The translations under genes and the position numbers were made by a program. The notes beneath the pieces are model-generated. The model was given only the letters and a program-made list of their open reading frames with translations, was not told the DNA's origin and searched no databases. From contig NC_041018.1 of assembly GCF_004193775.1 (NCBI RefSeq), forward strand, positions 41,830,677 to 41,894,676: a DNA stretch of 64,000 bases, written 5' to 3'. This DNA is from Glycine soja. Taxonomy: Eukaryota; Streptophyta; Magnoliopsida; Fabales; Fabaceae. Below are positions 57,261 through 64,000 of the stretch, in pieces. Position 1 is the stretch's first letter, and every line of letters starts with the position of its first letter.

Positions 57261-57516
57261 AAGTTTTGAATGCACATGTCTGGTTTGTGTGAGCCAAGTA
57301 ATACAAGAAGAGGCATCGAGCACAAAAGGCTAACTGAGGGTGAATCACATTTGCAATGCCATAGTTGGCATGTGAACCTTCACCCAAATGTACCTTATTT
57401 TCCAGTACATGACCTACTCAGAAAAGTACTGATTGAGATATAGATAATTCCTAATAATATGCGCCTCTTCTTGTATTACTTGGCTCACACAAACCAGACA
57501 TGTGCATTCAAAACTT
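57261..57516. repeat. perfect 54-bp inverted repeat with 148-base spacer
   Basis: 57261-57314 (begins AAGTTTTGAATGCACATGTC) is the exact reverse complement of 57463-57516 at all 54 positions; the match stops abruptly at both ends. The arms are not AT-only low complexity, so the identity is not by chance. Transcribed from either strand it would fold into a long stem with a 148-base loop. There is no terminal-repeat signature of a known MITE and no coding role. Confidence 0.95.
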
Positions 57517-60500
57517 GTACTTACTACATACTACTCACCAAAAAAGGAATTGTCACTTTTATATATATATATATATAGTCAGACTCAAGTAAGAACACTA
57601 TATCGATCTTTTGTGCATATAAAGTTTTTTGGACTCAAATAAATATAAATAAATTTTAATTATTTTTATTTTATTTAATAATATCATCTTAAAAATATCC
57701 TCCAATTAATTGAGATTTTATTACTAACAAATTATTTTTATTATTAAATTTAAATAAAGGACAGTTTATAAAAAAATTCTTAAATGTAATTAATAAAATT
57801 AAATTATATCAACTAACTTTCTTAATTACTACATTTAATATCCTACATTTACAATTTTGAGCTACTTTTTATAATTTATATTTTTTTTAGCGGAGGGTTA
57901 ACAATATGGTTGAAACTTTTTAAAAATCATCATCCTGCATATCTTTCTGGATGGAATTGATTAACAATTTTGGGTAGATTTATGCTAAATAAAAAAAATC
58001 CTTAAATAATATTGAATACCCAACATTCCCATAACAAATATTAACAGATTGTAATCCACCTAAATGTACCATTCTACGAACTCAAATATCACATTTAATA
58101 ATTACAACAAATGATAACACTCACACAAAGATATTTTTCTCTAAAAAAAAGTGATTTTGTTTTATTATTTATCTTCTCACACACTTTTTGCATATGTATC
58201 TTCTCTTCTATATTTAGAGTAAAGATTGTCATCAAGTATAATAAATATGTTCTATTGACTCTCATAAAAAAAAAAGTTCATATCTATGAACTTAGAATCA
58301 ATGATAGAATGAGAGGAGGAAAGATTTGTGTACCGTATATGTTGTTCTTCCGATGAGAACAATGAGGAGGAGGAAATGGAGGAAGGAATTGAAGTATTCG
58401 GTAAACTAATACAATGTTTATTTTGGATAATTTCTATTGTGATAGACAAATCATGATTAATAATCAATATCATCGTTATTATTATGTTTGTTTTAAATGA
58501 CCTTTTATATTAAATTTTAATTACTTTATGGTAAGAATCACAAACTTTCAATCATAAATTTAAATATTACAAAATATGCATGATAAAAAAATGTTAGAAT
58601 AAGAAAATTTGAAATAGAAAATGATAAAAGCCAATATATACAAAAACAACTTTCAATACATTTATTTAAATAAGATTAATCTAGTAAAATATAATCTTTT
58701 ACTTTGTATTTAAATCATTTAAATCTTAGTGATAAAAAAAATTCAATTTCCACGATGCATTTTATCTTTTAACTTAAAACTCTACTAATATACAATATCC
58801 ACCAAAATTAATATTTTTTTAATTAATTTCAATCAATTTCGAGATAATATCAAAATGAGATTGTCACATAGTGTGGCTATCACGCCTCATTGATTTTAGA
58901 GCTATATTCTGCTACAATTTTTTCCTGGAGGCTTCTACTTTCTCTGGGTTACAGTTCGTAAAAAAAAATCTTCCTATAATCTTTTATGTTATCGAATGAA
59001 AAGTAAATACATTTAAAAATTAAATTTATCACAGGAGGTATTATGAGAATTTTTAGGAGGATGGAATAGAAGGATTTAATTTTTTTAAAGACTAAATTAA
59101 GTTAATGATTTTTTTAAAGAATCGAACTAAGTATTTATTGAAATGGCTAAATGAATTGATTTTATATTTTATAATTTAATAAATAAAATCATATAAAAAT
59201 TATTTATATTTTAAAACTAGTGTGCCATTGCTTTAAATTTAAGCAAATAATAGACGTACGTAACAAGCAATGAACCAAAGAAGCATTAGAAACTAGAAAG
59301 ACAGCTTTCCCACTACCAAAGAAACAAGATTAAATAGCGCTCCAAACCTTCAAAGCCTAATGTACACTACGCATTGTGCAAAGCGCTTTTTCTATTAGTT
59401 TGTTTGCTGGATAGGAGGAACATTCCATTTCAATCCAACGCAATTTGGGAGCATATTACGCTCTAATGTGTTGGGTTGGGTCCATTTTCAACTGATGCAC
59501 ATGGAAAAAAGTCAATGAAGTCATGTGAGTATCTATCACTAATTCATCATCCCACTTCCCAGGCTTCACGCTTTTGCTCAGTCTAGATTCTGTCAAATCA
59601 CACGCATAAAATTGGCTCCTCGTTAGTTGGCATTTTGAGTGATTTGTTAGATATGATACAATAATTAGTTTTAAGTTGTTATAATTTAAATTTAAATTAT
59701 ACATAATTTTGAATTTATTATTTTTATGAATTAAATATATATATATATATATATTAATAATTAGATAGGTTTAATTGTAAAAAGTGTTTTTTTTATTTTT
59801 TTTCTATTTTACTAAATCAGTCTCCTTATTTTTTAATTCATTATCTGAGTTTTCAAAGAAAAAATTAAAAGCTTAGAACCTGATTATCACATGTTTCAAT
59901 ATAATTAATCATTTAAGAAATATTTATATGTTTAAAAAATATTAACTAAAATGATTTATTATTTATGTTATTTCTAATTTATCCTCATCAGGTAGTAAAT
60001 TTTAAAAAATAAGAAGATTTCGATAGTAAATTATAAAATAGGAGAACTCTTTACAATTAAGCCAATTAGATATGAATAAAATTCTAATTATTCTATTTTT
60101 TATAGAACCAAAAGTTTAACAGTCAAATTGATGTGATCCTCCTTATATAACAACCAAAAAGTTCTGACTTCAAGAGGATAAATTATTTGGTAATTGACAG
60201 AAGTTAAATAAAGAAGAAGAAAAAATAGTCAAAATTATTTTGACCATAAACAACTAACTTTAAATTTTTAACTTTAAAAGTTTATATTTCTATGTAATAC
60301 TTCCTTTTGCATTAATTTATTTTTCGACTAAAATACTCTTTTGTATTGGAAAAAAAATTGTATTGAAAAATTAGAAGAGATACAAATTTACATTTAAAAC
60401 AGATTGTTAATAACTAAATTAACCACCTTATAAATCTTAATGAATTAGGAAAATGTTAACACACAATCCTCGCTGCGAGAACAGTGTAAACCCTTTGCAC

Positions 60501-60929
60501 AATAATCTAGGGTGCTGTATTTCCTTTACCAATCTACTGTTTGAAAATGTATTGAACAGGTGAAAACAAACACACTGGTTGACTTGCATATAATGGAAAC
60601 GCTAGATGTACAAGACTATTTTGATAGAAGCCTTCACTGTCCAAATTAAGCCCAAACGAGGGTATAATCAGAAAGGACATAAAAATATATAACAATGGAA
60701 GGCCATTAAACGCCTAAATGCTACATTTGAAACAACCGTCTGGCATGTGGTGTATGTTAATTTTCTCACATGATCTGGAAGTCCGTCAAAATGATCCAGA
60801 CCAATTAATGATCAATTAATTATTCAGGGCACAACACGCCAAAACCCATTCTCTAGAAGGACTTTCAGGAAGGTCAAGAGTTGCGAGACAATAGAAGCAA
60901 TGAAGCATATGTATTCATACAAGCTAAAA
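57517..60929. other. AT-rich intergenic DNA and 3' UTR of the BAG6-like gene
   Basis: No gene was recognised. About 60480-60929 is less AT-rich and probably is the 3' UTR of the minus-strand gene ending at 60930. A (TA)n run lies near 59737-59753. Confidence 0.4.
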
Positions 60930-62442
60930 TTAGACATTGTTCGTCTCAGAATGTTCCTTGAGCAGCTTACTTACATCACATCGCAACATATCTACATATT
61001 CCTGCACAGCCAAGAAAGTCAATTTTTTATGAGACTGAGCACAAATCATCAAGAAAAAAGCTAAGTGGTTTGCATTTAAAGGCAGTGCAACAAACAACTT
61101 TCAGCTCGCAAAGGACAAATAACATTAAAACGACTTACCCTGGCAAGACTCTCATTGCTGCACAACTCATCCAGAAGATCATTAGAAGTGCTTCCACTGC
61201 CAGATAGCTGGACAGCATTTTCAGCTACAGCACGGAAAATATCAGTAGAAGGACCCAGGTGCTCAATCCTCTCAGCCAGTGGTTGAAGGTCAAGCTGGAG
61301 AAGACAAGGAAAAAGTCACATTAGGACTACTGTTATAGCATTTCAGCTTAGAAAATAAAATATTAATATTGCTGAGGTATTCCCCAAGAAAAAAGAGCAC
61401 ACAAGTGTTTATTCTAAGAAGCAATCTATGTTCACTTACAGAAAGTTAGCTAGATCTTACTAATGTTTTTCATAGTCAAAAATATGTTGAACTACCATCA
61501 TTCAGACAAGCGAGTCTCACTATAACAAAAAGTCAACTAATAAGTAATGCTTTGAGCACAAATTATAAGAACAAATTCAATGATACAGCATCAACTTGTC
61601 ACAAAGATGCAACATGTTAATGATACTCCATGTATTCTCACTTTAAATTGCTGTCGAAGAGGAAACTAAAGCTCACCCCATAAATGGGAAAAAAATCTAA
61701 TATATTATAGCCTCCATTAGGACTTCCATCTAGTGCCAAAATAAGTAGTCAAAAGAAAATATATGATTCTCAACAGTTCACAGAAATTACTAAACATGGA
61801 AGTGTAGTAGTACAGCCAATGACTTTCTTTTAGCAAATGGATACAAACCTGTAAACTTTGATTATCAGAATATTCATCTCTGTTAATTGTTCCATCACAG
61901 TAGGGTGCATGGGGTTCAGCTTCTTCAGCAGAGAATAGTGAGGAAGGATTTCCCCCACCAAGAGCTTGAGATACAATGGGCATCATCTGTTGAAACATCC
62001 TTGAAATGTCAATACCACCACCCTGCCCTCTTTCCATTCCAGCAAACATATTCCCCACATCCTGACTGCCAACCTGTTGGACAATTTGATTAACCGTGTT
62101 CATCATCTGTGGGCTCTGTGTGAACTGCTGCAACATATTCCTCAAGCCATCAGGTGAGTCAACTCCGGTTTGCTGAGAAACTCCTTCCAACAAACCATTC
62201 AAGGCAGGACTACGTAAAGCCTGAGACATTAAACCAGCCACATCAATTGGACGATCACTGGAGGGCAAGGACCGCTGGGATGGCCCATTAGCATTTCTTG
62301 AATTCAAACCAGATCCATGACTTGCAAGAGTTTGCAATATATGTTGACCATCTGTTCTGGTTTGCTGATTTTGATTGGCAGAAGAACTGGATGATCTATC
62401 ATCAGCACCTTTACTTACAGGAGGTTGAAGTCTAGTTCTCCT
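60930..62442 (-). CDS. ubiquitin-like/BAG6-like protein, C-terminal exons (5' partial)
   Basis: Three last exons: 61849-62442, 61139-61294 and 60930-61001 (stop at 60930-60932), all in phase 0, 273 residues. The first encodes RRTRLQPPVSKG, a Ser/Gln/Asn-rich linker, then LMSQALRSPALNGLLEGVSQ, NMLQQFTQSPQMMNTVNQIV and ISRMFQQMMPIVSQALGGG, the STI1/XPC-binding-like repeats seen in ubiquilin and BAG6-type proteins. Then LDLQPLAERIEHLGPSTDIF and finally YVDMLRCDVSKLLKEHS. This matches plant ubiquitin-like superfamily proteins annotated as large proline-rich BAG6-like (At5g42220 type), which have the ubiquitin-like domain at the N-terminus. That part lies outside the window. Likely role: chaperoning or protein quality control (family inference). 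The acceptor at 62442 is the best AG in phase but not certain. Confidence 0.85.
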
Positions 62443-62617
62443 CTGTTTTGGCATGCAAATTTGGGAAGGATAAGTCAAGAATATAGCTATTCAATGTGAT
62501 TAAAAAAATGAAGATCAGAGATATAGAATTCCTAATTCCATGACAACCAAGGGTCTGTGCTAATGCACAAATGTGTTAATGTTCACAATACATTGCTGAC
62601 AATGGATTAAAATACTA

Positions 62618-62810
62618 TTTTGTCCCCAGAAAGATTTAGGGTCAGTCACATTAGTCATTAAAAGATGAAAATCAACTTTTCATCCCTTTAAGTTGAAAAG
62701 GTTTGGCCAATTTAGTACTTTTTCACATCAATTTAACCCTGAAAAGGACTAAATTGATCAACATTTTCAGGGACTAATGTGACTGTCCTCAAATCTTTCA
62801 GGGGCTAAAC
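62618..62810. mobile_element. palindromic MITE in the BAG6-like intron
   Basis: The left end TTTGTCCCCAGAAAGATTTA and the reverse complement of the right end TTTAGCCCCTGAAAGATTTG match, then both continue GGTCAGTCACATTAGTC-like. The inner half is also palindromic (CAATTTAGTACTTTTT against AAAAGGACTAAATTG). Nearly all 193 bases can fold into one stem. No coding capacity. Confidence 0.8.
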
Positions 62811-63706
62811 CGGTATATGCGCTAATAATGTGCCTGAAAGATTTGCTTTTTCTTTACTTTTGCTTTTTCTTTACAATATGTTGCTGCCTCCAAATGGCTT
62901 GTTTTCCACCATCGAAATACATGGTCATAACTTCATATATTACAATTTACAAGTAAATCAATATTGCCATTCCACACCCCTGGGAGTAAAATATCTAAAA
63001 TATAATCAAATGTTTCCAGGCAAGCCCCCACACAAACAGTGGAGGGGGGATACTTTCACTTCCATCATGCGGATGATGCCAGGACAGATGCTTTATCTTC
63101 ATAGTGTGGACAGCACGGTAAACATGTCCCTATCATGGCAAACTGTTGGTTTGAGAGATTTTTTTTGTTTTCACTTTCAAATACAAAAATGTCACCTTGT
63201 TTTTACTTTGTTTCCTGCTTTTAAAAATTTATATAACAGTGAAAACAATAAAGTTGCTTTCATTGTTTTCTAATACAAATCTTTGACAACAAAACAAAAC
63301 GAGAACAAGGTGACATTTTTGTAATCAAAAATGAAAATGGATAACATTTTCTCAAACCAAATGGCCCCTAAAATTTTTGTTAATTTATATATAGCATCCC
63401 CACACATTAAATTTAATACAGCCTTACATTTGTTTCAAAATTAGCTTGTCAAATGAATGTTTTAAAATTGCTGCATATTAACATCCCATTATGCAAGCAT
63501 AATGAAAAAATTCAGTTTTAAGCAGCAGCATGGCTAAGCAACATCAACAGGTTAATGCCTGCCAAAGGAATGGGTATATGGGATGCAAAGCAAAAAGCCA
63601 AAGGGACGCATCAAACTATATATACTAACATCTAATGAGGCATCTGATCAAACCAGTCATAAAACAACCAAATTCTAAATCTAAATGATTTCAGTTTCTA
63701 ACTAAT

Positions 63707-63710
<4 letters not shown>

Positions 63711-63751
<41 letters not shown>
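63711..63751. repeat. (TA)n microsatellite
   Basis: About 20 TA units lie in the probable intron of the BAG6-like gene. Confidence 0.95.
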
Positions 63752-63759
<8 letters not shown>

Positions 63760-64000
63760 ATTTCTCCAATTGCCAAGACACAAGCCTACGACGGCCTTAC
63801 ATGACACAATATCCAAATCCTAAGCCCTATAAGGTACTTGTGTTAATTTTAAAAAGATTTTCAAATTGATTACTTCGTAGCAATACATATTGGATAATAT
63901 AACATGATGACATAGATAAAATATAGAGGGATGGTAGAATCTGGTAGAATCAGAAAGAAATAAACAAAGAGAGAGAGAGAGAGAGTAAAAGTTTGTGAAA

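Larger units (their letters stand above)
62443..64000 (-). other. probable intron of the BAG6-like gene
   Basis: No further exon of the gene was recognised before the window edge, so this is most likely a long intron. It holds a palindromic element (62618-62810), a (TA)n run (about 63711-63751) and a GA run at 63968-63985. Confidence 0.5.

Noticed and set aside
62830..63273. 147-codon plus-strand open frame
   Set aside because: No recognisable family, unusual composition, lies in a probable intron on the opposite strand next to a MITE; likely chance.

Overview
This is plant nuclear DNA, about 70% A+T, with intron-split genes, GT-AG splice sites, MITE-like foldback elements and non-LTR retrotransposon debris. 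The gene set points to a legume, most likely Glycine (soybean) or a close relative. One gene matches the soybean syringolide-induced protein 14-1-1 family, and decayed genes sit beside intact ones, as expected of a fractionated duplicate segment in a paleopolyploid. The species call is inference.

Layout, left to right: (1) 1-10284, two tandem calcium-dependent protein kinase genes on +. The first (5' end outside the window) is an open-frame pseudokinase that has lost four catalytic features but keeps four EF-hands. The second is a catalytically intact CDPK with one damaged EF-hand. (2) 11340-13735, two neighbouring LYR-motif mitochondrial assembly-factor genes on -. The second has two exons. 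(3) 18205-18912, an intronless syringolide-induced 14-1-1-like gene on +. (4) 22699-23230, a remnant of the chloroplast thioredoxin-like gene CDSP32 next to a LINE RNase H fragment, both on -. (5) 24044-28456, a decayed alpha-amylase AMY2 gene on +. (6) 39980-40106, a MIR394 hairpin on +. (7) 45245-46620, a degenerate LINE on - that carries a later poly(A)-tailed insertion with a 12-bp target-site duplication. (8) 49477-55840, an intact seven-exon SKU5-similar (SKS5-like) gene on -. (9) 60930-62442, the 3' exons of a ubiquitin-like/BAG6-like gene on -, continuing past the window.

The order CDPK, LYR, LYR, 14-1-1-like, CDSP32, AMY2, MIR394, SKS5 matches, from memory of locus numbers, Arabidopsis At1g76040 to At1g76160. 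The window is therefore probably an old colinear block from which some members have decayed (CDSP32, AMY2) or are absent. The long AT-rich intergenic stretches hold several inverted-repeat elements: a pair of related elements with internal minisatellites, a ~1.07-kb element, a Stowaway-type MITE, an almost wholly palindromic element in the BAG6-like intron, and a perfect 54-bp inverted repeat at 57.3-57.5 kb.

The most notable biology is the CDPK pair, where kinase catalysis decays in one copy and one calcium site decays in the other. Next are the MIR394 locus, the step-by-step AMY2 decay, the perfect inverted repeat and the dated LINE insertion. No CRISPR, operon or bacterial feature is present.
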